Shown here piece by piece: positions 1-5,695 of a DNA stretch of 14,196 bases (positions are counted from its first letter, which is position 1; every line of letters starts with the position of its first letter). The notes below the pieces were generated by a model that saw nothing but the letters and a program-made list of their open reading frames with translations, was not told where the DNA came from and did not search any database. This DNA comes from an uncultured Methylophilus sp. GTDB taxonomy: Bacteria > Pseudomonadota > Gammaproteobacteria > Burkholderiales > Methylophilaceae. The position numbers and the translations under genes are program-made. Location: the NCBI GenBank assembly GCA_936943315.1, contig CAKZJM010000331.1, positions 1-14,196 on the forward strand, given 5' to 3'.

Positions 1-925
1 TCCAAGGCAGGTTAAGCAACGTGTCAATGTAGTTACGCACCACAGACGCTTCAGCTGACATTGGTGACATCAGCTTGAGTTTCTTGAGCTCTGCCGTCAC
101 TTTAGCCAGTGCTTCTTTGGGCATGGCGGCATTCTTGATGCGCTGCTCGAGCTCTTCCATCTCGGCATTTTCATCTTGCTCGCCAAGCTCTTTCTGAATC
201 GCTTTCACCTGCTCGTTCAGGTAATACTCGCGCTGGCTTTTCTCCATTTGGCGTTTCACACGGCCACGGATACGTTTTTCGACTTGCAGGATGTCGATTT
301 CTGACTCCATGAGGTAAAGCAAATGTTCCAGACGCTCAATCACACTGAGCATTTCCAGCACTTTCTGCTTCTCTTCCAGCTTCAGGGTCAAGTGGGCAGA
401 AATGGTATCTGCTAATCGACCAGGCTCATTGATCGTCGCCAGTGAAGTGAGAATTTCAGGTGGAATTTTCTTGTTGAGTTTTACGTATTGATCAAACTGG
501 GTCATCACAGTACGCATCAAGGCTTCCGCCTCTTTATCGTCCTGGTCGGTTTGCTCGACTTCTTCACCCAGCGCCATAAAGCAGTCATCGGTCTCGACAA
601 AGTCGGAAACGCGCACGCGGTGCAGGCCCTCTACCAGCACTTTCACCGTGCCATCAGGCAATTTCAGCATTTGCAAAACGGTTGCCAGCGTACCGATTTC
701 ATATAAATCTTCTGCCGTCGGATCGTCTTTATTGGCAGATTTCTGGGCAACCAGCAAAATCTTCTTGTCGCCTTCTGACGCACGCTCCAATGCTTTAACC
801 GACTTGCTGCGGCCTACAAACAGTGGAATCACCAAATGTGGATAAACAACAACATCACGCAACGGCAGCAAGGGGATTAAGGCGGTATCAGGCGTCTCGG
901 AGTCAAGCAAAGTGTGTTCAGTCAT
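1..925 (-). CDS. lon: Lon ATP-dependent protease, N-terminal part (gene runs off left edge)
   Basis: ATP-dependent serine protease of the cytosol that degrades misfolded and selected regulatory proteins. The ATG is at 925-923 and 308 codons are visible, roughly the first 40% of a usual ~800-aa Lon. The protein begins MTEHTLLDSE and continues into the Lon N-domain signature PLRDVVVYPHLVIPLFVGR, then the long charged helix region (KRIRGRVKRQMEKSQREYYL, LNEQVKAIQKELGE) that precedes the AAA+ module. The last visible residues, NYIDTLLNLPW, lie just before the ATPase domain, so the Walker motifs and the Ser/Lys catalytic dyad are outside the window. Upstream of the ATG is only a weak purine-rich ribosome site (AAGAAAG). 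It lies downstream of clpX on the same strand, separated by 135 bp carrying hairpins and a sigma-32-like promoter, so both read-through from clpX and independent heat induction are plausible. Identification is firm. Confidence 0.97.
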   Translation of the reverse strand, partial: MTEHTLLDSETPDTALIPLLPLRDVVVYPHLVIPLFVGRSKSVKALERASEGDKKILLVAQKSANKDDPTAEDLYEIGTLATVLQMLKLPDGTVKVLVEGLHRVRVSDFVETDDCFMALGEEVEQTDQDDKEAEALMRTVMTQFDQYVKLNKKIPPEILTSLATINEPGRLADTISAHLTLKLEEKQKVLEMLSVIERLEHLLYLMESEIDILQVEKRIRGRVKRQMEKSQREYYLNEQVKAIQKELGEQDENAEMEELEQRIKNAAMPKEALAKVTAELKKLKLMSPMSAEASVVRNYIDTLLNLPW

Positions 926-944
926 AGCGTCTTTCTTAAAGTGT

Positions 945-963
945 CAAAGGACCAAGCCCTTTG
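945..963 (-). repeat. Small hairpin at the predicted 5' end of the lon transcript
   Basis: CAAAGG (945-950) and CCTTTG (958-963) are a perfect 6-bp inverted repeat around a 7-nt loop. If the heat-shock promoter starts near 961, this hairpin would form close to the 5' end of the lon mRNA and could affect its stability. It has no U-tract, so it is not a terminator. The structure is seen and the role is a guess. Confidence 0.35.
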
Positions 964-967
964 CATT

Positions 968-996
968 TAGATGGGAACATTCTTTGAGAATTCAAT
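968..996 (-). promoter_or_regulatory. Sigma-32 (heat-shock)-like promoter of lon
   Basis: On the minus strand ATTGAAT (996-990) is followed after 14 nt by CCCATCTA (975-968). The sigma-32 consensus is CTTGAAA, 11-16 nt, CCCCATnT. The TTGAA core and the CCCATCT core are both exact and the spacer is in the normal range. Transcription would start near 961, giving a leader of about 36 nt before the lon ATG. lon is a classic sigma-32 regulon member in proteobacteria, which supports the call. The start site itself is inferred. Confidence 0.72.
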
Positions 997-1003
997 AGAA
1001 GCG

Positions 1004-1023
1004 GCATCTAATGTTGTAGATGC
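1004..1023 (-). repeat. Second hairpin of the clpX-lon spacer
   Basis: GCATCTA (1004-1010) and TAGATGC (1017-1023) form a perfect 7-bp inverted repeat with a 6-nt loop. It sits only 3 nt from the larger 12-bp hairpin and just upstream of the lon heat-shock promoter. No T-run follows on either strand. It may form a tandem 3'-end or processing structure with its neighbour. Confidence 0.5.
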
Positions 1024-1026
1024 TAT

Positions 1027-1054
1027 CTTGCAATAGCCAGACGGCTATTGCAAG
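1027..1054 (-). repeat. Perfect 12-bp hairpin just after the clpX stop codon
   Basis: CTTGCAATAGCC (1027-1038), loop of 4 nt, GGCTATTGCAAG (1043-1054) is a perfect 12-bp stem. On the minus-strand transcript it begins 6 nt after the clpX TAA. The bases that follow (ATAGCATC) contain no U-tract, so it does not fit a classical intrinsic terminator. It could be the 3'-protecting structure of the tig-clpP-clpX mRNA, a processing site, or a partial terminator acting with the adjacent 7-bp hairpin. The 12-bp perfect symmetry makes chance unlikely. Confidence 0.65.
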
Positions 1055-1060
1055 TAAGAT

Positions 1061-2353
1061 TTAGCTCGCGTTTTCGACGCGTTTTTGAGCATCCTGATAA
1101 ATCAGGATAGGTTCGGAAGTGTGTTCAATAACGCCAGCATCAACAATCACCTTGGACAGGCTCTTGAGAGATGGGAGCTCATACATGAGGTCTAACAAGG
1201 AGTGCTCGAGGATGGAACGTAGACCACGCGCACCTGTTTTACGTTCAAGTGCTTTTTTCGCAATCAAGCGTAAGGCAGACTCTTCAAACTCGAGTTCAAC
1301 ACCCTCCATCTTGAACAGTTTCATGTACTGCTTGGTTAGCGCATTTTTCGGCTCGACCAGAATCGTCATCAAGGCCGCTTCATCCAGGGACTCCAGCGTC
1401 GCAACCACAGGTAAACGACCAATAAATTCTGGAATCAAGCCAAACTTGATCAGATCCTCTGGTTCAACTTCACGCAGCACTTCACCGACAGCGCGTACGT
1501 CTTCCTTGCTTTTCACTTCAGCACCGAAACCGATACCGCCTTTTTCAGAGCGGTGACGAATCACTTTTTCCAGGCCGTCGAATGCACCGCCGCAGATAAA
1601 CAGGATATTCGTGGTATCCAGCTGCACAAACTCCTGGTTAGGATGCTTGCGGCCACCTTGTGGCGGTACAGAGGCAATCGTACCTTCGATCAGTTTCAGC
1701 AAAGCTTGCTGCACGCCTTCACCAGAAACATCACGGGTGATGGATGGGTTATCCGATTTACGTGAAATTTTGTCCACTTCGTCGATATAAACAATGCCGC
1801 GCTGCGCTTTTTCAACGTCGTAATCACACTTTTGCAGCAGTTTCTGCATAATGTTTTCGACGTCCTCACCTACATAACCCGCCTCTGTAAGTGTCGTCGC
1901 GTCAGCCATCACAAAAGGCACATCAAGCAGACGGGCCAATGTTTGTGCCAGCAAAGTTTTGCCTGAACCAGTTGGTCCGATCAGCAGAATATTACTTTTC
2001 TGTACTTCGACATCATCTTTACCAGAAGACTGGTTACCTTCAGACAATGGATTGTATCCAAGGCGTTTGTAGTGGTTGTACACCGCGACTGCCAGGTTCT
2101 TTTTCGCTTGCACCTGACCAATCACATATTGATCAAGGATAGAGCAGATTTCCTGCGGTGTCGGCAATTTTTTGTCTGCAGACTTGATTTCGTTGAGGCT
2201 CTGGATTTCTTCACGAATAATGTCGTTGCACAAGTCAACACATTCATCACAAATAAAGACAGACGGGCCTGCAATCAGTTTTTTAACTTCATGCTGGCTC
2301 TTGCCGCAAAACGAGCAATATAAAAGCTTCTCGCTATCAGATTTAGTGGCCAT
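1061..2353 (-). CDS. clpX: ClpX, ATP-binding unfoldase subunit of the Clp protease
   Basis: Hexameric AAA+ unfoldase that recognises substrates (for example ssrA-tagged chains), unfolds them and feeds them to ClpP in the cytosol. At 430 aa it is full length. The N-terminal zinc-binding domain has Cys13, Cys16, Cys35 and Cys38. The AAA+ module has Walker A GPTGSGKT (126-133), the pore-1 loop GYVG (159-162), Walker B YIDEVD (189-194), the pore-2 region RDVSGEG (207-213), and sensor-2 GARGLR (374-379). The ClpP-docking IGF loop is at 274-276, so this is a ClpP partner and not a stand-alone unfoldase. The ATG at 2353 has a good ribosome site (AGGGG, 6 nt spacing) and lies 27 nt after the clpP stop, so the two are almost certainly co-transcribed. 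All key residues are present. Confidence 0.98.
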   Translation of the reverse strand: MATKSDSEKLLYCSFCGKSQHEVKKLIAGPSVFICDECVDLCNDIIREEIQSLNEIKSADKKLPTPQEICSILDQYVIGQVQAKKNLAVAVYNHYKRLGYNPLSEGNQSSGKDDVEVQKSNILLIGPTGSGKTLLAQTLARLLDVPFVMADATTLTEAGYVGEDVENIMQKLLQKCDYDVEKAQRGIVYIDEVDKISRKSDNPSITRDVSGEGVQQALLKLIEGTIASVPPQGGRKHPNQEFVQLDTTNILFICGGAFDGLEKVIRHRSEKGGIGFGAEVKSKEDVRAVGEVLREVEPEDLIKFGLIPEFIGRLPVVATLESLDEAALMTILVEPKNALTKQYMKLFKMEGVELEFEESALRLIAKKALERKTGARGLRSILEHSLLDLMYELPSLKSLSKVIVDAGVIEHTSEPILIYQDAQKRVENAS

Positions 2354-2380
2354 GCTATTCCCCTGCTGGTTGCTCGCTGA

Positions 2381-3028
2381 TTACACAGCGCTACGTGCGG
2401 CAATCACCTGGTCTACCAGACCATAGGCCTTGGCAGCGTCAGCACTCATAAAATTGTCACGATCAGTATCGTTGGCAATGGTTTCAATGTTCTGGCCCGT
2501 ATGGTGAGCCATAATGCCGTTTAATTTATCCTTGAGGTAAAGGATTTCTTTGGCGTGAATCTCAATATCAGACGCCTGGCCCTGGAAACCACCCAGCGGC
2601 TGGTGAATCATGACACGTGAGTTAGGCAAGCAAAAACGTTTACCCTTGGCACCGGCGGTTAACAAGAACGCGCCCATGCTTGCTGCCTGGCCGATACACA
2701 AAGTGCTCACATCCGGCTTGATAAATTGCATGGTATCGTAAATCGACATACCGGCCGTCACAGAGCCGCCTGGAGAGTTGATGTACAAGGAAATATCCTT
2801 GTCAGGATTTTCAGCCTCCAGAAACAACAGTTGTGCCACCACCAGGTTGGCGGTCATGTCATTGACAGGACCCACCAGGAAAATGACACGTTCCTTCAAT
2901 AAGCGTGAATAGATGTCATATGAACGCTCACCTCGGCCACTTTGCTCAATGACCATTGGGATATAGCCAAGACCTTGCGGCTCCATACGTTGTTGCATCA
3001 TGCCTTCGTTCGCGTTCATATAATTCAT
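2381..3028 (-). CDS. clpP: ClpP, proteolytic subunit of the Clp protease
   Basis: Tetradecameric serine peptidase whose chamber receives chains unfolded by ClpX. At 215 aa it is normal length, including an N-terminal propeptide expected to be self-cleaved. The catalytic triad is Ser117 (in GQAASMGAF), His142 (in MIHQP) and Asp191 (in TDRDNFM). The oxyanion-hole stretch SPGGSVTAG is at 85-93. The chosen ATG at 3028 follows the tig stop codon after only 3 nt, with a ribosome site (AGGTG) inside the last codons of tig, so translation is probably coupled to tig. Met4 is a possible alternative start 9 nt later. The order tig-clpP-clpX-lon is the common proteobacterial arrangement. Confidence 0.98.
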   Translation of the reverse strand: MNYMNANEGMMQQRMEPQGLGYIPMVIEQSGRGERSYDIYSRLLKERVIFLVGPVNDMTANLVVAQLLFLEAENPDKDISLYINSPGGSVTAGMSIYDTMQFIKPDVSTLCIGQAASMGAFLLTAGAKGKRFCLPNSRVMIHQPLGGFQGQASDIEIHAKEILYLKDKLNGIMAHHTGQNIETIANDTDRDNFMSADAAKAYGLVDQVIAARSAV

Positions 3029-3031
3029 GGT

Positions 3032-4342
3032 TTAAGCACCTGCCATCATCAATTCATCAAATTTAATTTTTTTGTTAGTTACTTTGGCTTTTTCCAGCAC
3101 CCAAGCAACTACATTTTCTTCTGTGGCCAATGCAGCAGGCTCATCCAGACGTTTTACGTCTGCATAATACCAGCTCACAAGCTCATCAGGCTTTTCAAAA
3201 CTCTGCGCAAAACTGTCAACCATTGCACGCACTTGGTCAGCCGTTGCTTGTAAGTTATTGCCGTTCACCAGTTCTGTCAACACCAAACGCAGTTTGGCAT
3301 TACGTTGCGCCTGTGTTTCAAACACTGATGGTTCCATAGGCACTTGAGCTGGATCCAGACCACGCTGACGCAAGTTTTGTGCAGCTACCTGCATCAGACG
3401 GTTTGCTTCGGCAGAAACAATCGCCTTAGGCAATTCAAAACTGCTTTCATCTACCAGTGCCTGAAATACGGATTCTTTAACACGCGCCTTGATGCGCTTG
3501 TCCACTTCCTGCTCCAGGCTTTGCTTGATTTCAGCCTTCATAGTGTCAAGGTTACCGTCTTCAACGCCCAGATTCTTGGCAAACTCAGCATCCACTTCTG
3601 GATATACCGGTTGTGAAACAGAGACAAACTTCACGTCATAACTCACTGTTTTACCAGCCAATTGCGCCGGGTTGTGATCAGCTGGATAAGTAATTTCAAA
3701 AGTCTTCTCAGTACCGGCCTTGCCGCCCACCAATGCATCATCAAACTCTTTGATACGGCCAGGTTCACCAATCACCAGATCAATGCCGCGGTCGCCGGTG
3801 CTTTCAACCTGCTGACCATCGATAGAAGCGGTCAAGGTAATGTTGATACGGTCACCTTTTTTAGACATACGCTTGACTGGCTCATAGCTCACGCGCTGTT
3901 TAACCAGTACATCCAGTGTTTTTTCAACATCAGCATCCGTCAACTCCAGTGTTGGACGCTCGATCTTGACCTTAGCCAGATCACCCACTACCACTTCCGG
4001 GAAAATTTCGAAAGTTGCAATGTATTCAAACTCTTCTGCAGCATCTTTAAATGGGATGTGCTCAATATTCGGGAAGCCAGCAACACGCAGTTTATTCTGC
4101 TCCACAGCCTCACCAAAGCTGGTTTCAACCGCTTTGGAATAAATTTCGTCACGCACTTGATCACCATAATGCTGGTTCACCAAACCGATAGGCGCTTTGC
4201 CCGGACGGAAACCAGCAAATTTGGCGGTACGGGAAATTTGCTGTAAACGTTGTCTAATTTGCCCTTCCAGCGGAGCTAAAGGGACTTTGATTGTCATGCG
4301 ACGTTCCAAGTTGCTGACTGTTTCAACAGATACTGCTGCCAT
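3032..4342 (-). CDS. tig: Trigger factor, ribosome-bound chaperone / peptidyl-prolyl isomerase
   Basis: Chaperone that docks at the ribosomal exit tunnel, shields nascent chains and catalyses proline isomerisation. At 436 aa it matches the family length of about 430-450. The N-terminal ribosome-binding domain contains the signature GFRPGKAP at 44-51, where E. coli has GFRKGKVP. The FKBP-type PPIase domain begins near MSKKGDRINI (around 155-165) and the remainder is the long helical substrate-cradling C-terminal domain. The ATG at 4342 has an AGGAAG ribosome site 6 nt away. It is first in a tight tig-clpP-clpX operon. The proline in GFRPGKAP is a mild departure from the E. coli loop. Confidence 0.97.
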   Translation of the reverse strand: MAAVSVETVSNLERRMTIKVPLAPLEGQIRQRLQQISRTAKFAGFRPGKAPIGLVNQHYGDQVRDEIYSKAVETSFGEAVEQNKLRVAGFPNIEHIPFKDAAEEFEYIATFEIFPEVVVGDLAKVKIERPTLELTDADVEKTLDVLVKQRVSYEPVKRMSKKGDRINITLTASIDGQQVESTGDRGIDLVIGEPGRIKEFDDALVGGKAGTEKTFEITYPADHNPAQLAGKTVSYDVKFVSVSQPVYPEVDAEFAKNLGVEDGNLDTMKAEIKQSLEQEVDKRIKARVKESVFQALVDESSFELPKAIVSAEANRLMQVAAQNLRQRGLDPAQVPMEPSVFETQAQRNAKLRLVLTELVNGNNLQATADQVRAMVDSFAQSFEKPDELVSWYYADVKRLDEPAALATEENVVAWVLEKAKVTNKKIKFDELMMAGA

Positions 4343-4360
4343 GCTGAACTTCCTGTAAAA

Positions 4361-4376
4361 ATCGTTTTATAACGAT
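4361..4376 (-). repeat. AT-rich hairpin in the tig leader, followed by a U-run
   Basis: ATCGTT (4361-4366), 4-nt loop, AACGAT (4371-4376) is a perfect 6-bp inverted repeat. On the minus-strand transcript it is followed directly by a run of five Us and then the tig ribosome site. It has a terminator- or attenuator-like layout, but the stem is weak (4 of 6 pairs are A-T). A leader attenuator or a chance structure are both possible. Confidence 0.3.
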
Positions 4377-4465
4377 GGGTTATGTAAGTAGACGCGAACT
4401 CGCACGCCTTTATTAAGGTTTAAACATAACCTGACCATACTCTAAAGCGTTGGAATAGCGATCAA

Positions 4466-4493
4466 ATTATGAAAAAAGAGCATAAAAATATAA
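4466..4493 (-). promoter_or_regulatory. Weak candidate promoter for tig-clpP-clpX
   Basis: In the AT-rich part of the spacer, CATAAT (4471-4466, 5 of 6 to the -10 consensus) follows TTATAT (4493-4488, a poor -35) after 16 nt. Transcription would start near 4459, giving a leader of about 115 nt. No sigma-32 match was found ahead of tig. This is the best candidate seen, but it is weak. Confidence 0.25.
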
Positions 4494-4546
4494 CACAACT
4501 CCGAATTGAAATAAACTTCAAGCCAGCAAACCGGCAAGCAGCAGCA

Positions 4547-4596
4547 TAATGACTTGCTTACAGTCAGCAGAAGCCACTAAAAAGGCTTAGTCATTA
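4547..4596 (-). repeat. Compact three-armed inverted-repeat structure between ridA and tig
   Basis: The outer stem is a perfect 8-bp inverted repeat, TAATGACT (4547-4554) with AGTCATTA (4589-4596). Nested inside it with no gap at the outer stem are TGCT (4555-4558) with AGCA (4566-4569), loop 7 nt, and AAGCC (4571-4575) with GGCTT (4584-4588), loop 8 nt. Only one base (4570) is unpaired at the junction. The fold could form as RNA in either orientation or as a DNA cruciform. It may be the 3' end of the ridA transcript or a processed leader element. The pairing is seen directly; the function is unknown. Confidence 0.45.
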
Positions 4597-4629
4597 CCAA
4601 TATGGAGCGTGAAATGCGGACTTCAAGGC

Positions 4630-5004
4630 CTAGGCTAAAGCCACAATCGCTTCAATCTCTACCAGCACATCACGAGGTAGCTTGGCGACTTGTACGGTAG
4701 AACGTGCCGGCGTGTGAGTGGCAAAGGCTTCTGCATAGACTTGGTTCATCGCTGAAAAGTCGTCCAGGTTCTTAAGAAATACCGTGGTTTTAACGACTTG
4801 CTGCAATTGACCGCCTGCCGCTTCAATCACCCCTTGCAAGTTAGCAAGCACCTGGCGGGTTTGTGCCACGATGTCGCCATCATTCAAACTGCCATCAGGA
4901 CGCAACGCAATCTGCCCTGAGGTATAAAGCATATTACCGACGACGACGCCTTGCGCATATGGGCCGATTGCAGCAGGCGCATTGGGGGTTTGTACGATGT
5001 TCAT
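4630..5004 (-). CDS. ridA: RidA family reactive enamine/imine intermediate deaminase
   Basis: Small trimeric cytosolic enzyme that hydrolyses reactive 2-aminoacrylate and related enamine/imine intermediates released by PLP enzymes such as threonine dehydratase. At 124 aa it is typical for the family. Visible hallmarks are the N-terminal NAPAAIGPYAQG (8-19), GNMLYTSGQIA (23-33), VVKTTVFLKNLDDF (70-83), and the conserved active-site arginine in PARSTVQVAKLP (Arg101) with Glu116 near the C-terminus. These match the Arg and Glu of characterised RidA proteins, so it should be active as a deaminase. The ATG at 5004 has a strong ribosome site (AAAGGA, 5 nt spacing). It lies 177 bp downstream of tRNA-Leu on the same strand, with a hairpin terminator between, so it probably has its own promoter, though none is convincing. 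Confidence 0.94.
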   Translation of the reverse strand: MNIVQTPNAPAAIGPYAQGVVVGNMLYTSGQIALRPDGSLNDGDIVAQTRQVLANLQGVIEAAGGQLQQVVKTTVFLKNLDDFSAMNQVYAEAFATHTPARSTVQVAKLPRDVLVEIEAIVALA

Positions 5005-5035
5005 GGTGATCCTTTCTGGTCGCAGCGCGGTTGCT

Positions 5036-5116
5036 GCCTGAATATATATTGCCTGAATGAATGGGACTAGCTCAAGATTAGTAAAGCTTATTTAAATGAC
5101 AGGGACTTAAATGACA
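5036..5116. repeat. Two short direct-repeat pairs, both with a 15-bp offset, upstream of ridA
   Basis: GCCTGAAT occurs at 5036-5043 and 5051-5058, flanking a palindromic AT stretch (AATATATATT, 5041-5050). TTAAATGACA occurs at 5092-5101 and 5107-5116, the second copy touching the tail of the tRNA-Leu terminator. Both pairs have a 15-bp offset. They may be remnants of small duplications or binding sites ahead of ridA, and no known operator is recognised. The rest of this spacer shows no gene. Confidence 0.3.
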
Positions 5117-5138
5117 AAGGCTTCCTGAGCGGAAGCCT
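5108..5138 (-). terminator. Hairpin terminator of the tRNA-Leu transcript
   Basis: On the minus strand AGGCTTCC (5138-5131), a 5-nt loop, and GGAAGCCT (5125-5118) form a perfect 8-bp GC-rich stem. It is followed by a T-rich but interrupted tail (TTGTCATTT). It lies 43 nt beyond the CCA end of the tRNA, as expected for a Rho-independent terminator of a monocistronic tRNA. The broken U-tract suggests incomplete efficiency. Confidence 0.65.
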
Positions 5139-5181
5139 CTACACTTACTTCTACCGCCTGCCAGTTGAGCTTGACAGCAGG

Positions 5182-5266
5182 TGGTGCGAAAGGAGAGACT
5201 CGAACTCTCACGCCGCGAGGCGCTGGAACCTAAATCCAGTGCGTCTACCAATTTCGCCACTTTCGC
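5182..5266 (-). tRNA. tRNA-Leu, anticodon UAG (reads CUA/CUN)
   Basis: An 85-nt class II tRNA. The acceptor stem is GCGAAAG (5266-5260) with CTTTCGC (5192-5186), discriminator A at 5185, and an encoded CCA at 5184-5182. The anticodon stem is CTGGA/TCCAG around the loop TTTAGGT, placing anticodon TAG at 5232-5230. The long variable arm (CGCC...GGCG) is the leucine class II hallmark, and the T arm is GAGAG-TTCGAGT-CTCTC. It has its own -10 box upstream and a hairpin terminator downstream. Confidence 0.97.
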
Positions 5267-5296
5267 AATTTTGCCAGCCTAAACCGACAATTCGCT

Positions 5297-5326
5297 ATTA
5301 TAGCCCATTTTAAGCCAATGCCACAA
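5297..5326 (-). promoter_or_regulatory. Promoter of tRNA-Leu
   Basis: A perfect TATAAT (5302-5297) lies 30 nt upstream of the mature tRNA 5' end. TTGTGG (5326-5321) sits at an 18-nt spacing as a partial -35. Transcription would start near 5290, giving a short 5' leader for RNase P. The -10 is strong and the -35 is weak. Confidence 0.6.
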
Positions 5327-5342
5327 ACTTACAGACTTCACA

Positions 5343-5371
5343 TTGACAAGGCCGCCGTTCAACTGCAAGAT
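5343..5371 (+). promoter_or_regulatory. Candidate promoter for the small gene and RND operon
   Basis: A perfect TTGACA (5343-5348) is followed after 17 nt by CAAGAT (5366-5371), which matches only 3 of 6 bases of the -10 consensus. It lies about 40 nt ahead of the most likely start of the small gene and is divergent from the tRNA-Leu promoter. A poor -10 with a perfect -35 can mean an activator-dependent promoter, but this could also be chance. Confidence 0.3.
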
Positions 5372-5412
5372 GCTGGATTAATCATCATAAAAAGTTGTTC
5401 ATGGGACGGGAT

Positions 5413-5649
5413 ATGCATTCAGCCGAAGAAAACATGCTTAGAGCAGAGCTTGAGCTCTTGATGCGAGAGCGCGAAGTGCTGCTCAAGATTACTGGTGTGG
5501 CGGCCGGGTTAATCGCAGAACTCAACACCACAGACCTGCCCATCCGCACGGTTGAGGCCGCTGACTTACTGGCAACCACCATTAACCAGTTGCCGGAAGA
5601 CTTGTTGCAAGACGCGTTGGACGCTGCCCACGCGACCATTATTGACTAA
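5413..5649 (+). CDS. Small uncharacterised helical protein ahead of the RND operon
   Basis: A 78-aa acidic protein that I do not recognise. The N-terminal half (ENMLRAELELLMREREVLLK) looks like an amphipathic or coiled-coil helix. It is followed by ITGVAAGLIAELNT, and the C-terminal half (VEAADLLATTINQLPEDLLQDALDAA) is also predicted helical. There are no cysteines, no histidine clusters, no signal peptide and no membrane segment, so it does not look like a periplasmic metal chaperone of the CusF type. The start at 5413 is chosen because GGGA lies 6 nt upstream. An ATG at 5401 and a TTG at 5395 extend the same frame and are alternatives. It ends 46 nt before the outer-membrane factor ATG on the same strand, so it is probably co-transcribed. 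It could be a small regulator, an anti-factor or an unrelated housekeeping protein. Confidence 0.6.
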   Translation: MHSAEENMLRAELELLMREREVLLKITGVAAGLIAELNTTDLPIRTVEAADLLATTINQLPEDLLQDALDAAHATIID

Positions 5650-5695
5650 ATAACCATCGGGCTCAGCGCACTTGCGCCAACCCTCCGCACTTGTC

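Noticed and set aside
1027..1054. 12-bp hairpin after clpX as a standard Rho-independent terminator
   Set aside because: No U-tract follows the stem on the transcribed strand, so it is recorded as an inverted repeat with unknown role.
3662..4246. 194-aa open frame on the plus strand
   Set aside because: Lies wholly antisense to tig, which is unmistakable. The translation has no recognisable features and no ribosome site was evident.
4511..4550. GC-containing imperfect hairpin (GCCGG/CTGGC with a G-U pair) as the ridA terminator
   Set aside because: The stem is only 5 bp with one wobble pair and no proper U-run follows.
5078..5260. 60-aa open frame beginning MAKLVDALDLGSSA
   Set aside because: It is the translation of the tRNA-Leu gene and its flank. 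This peptide is a well-known false protein produced by reading tRNA-Leu sequence.
5318..5461. 47-codon open frame starting MPQTYRLHIDKAAVQ on the plus strand
   Set aside because: Overlaps the better-supported 78-aa frame, ends in a Cys/Ser/Lys-rich tail that looks non-coding, and has no ribosome site. It could be a leader peptide, but nothing supports that.
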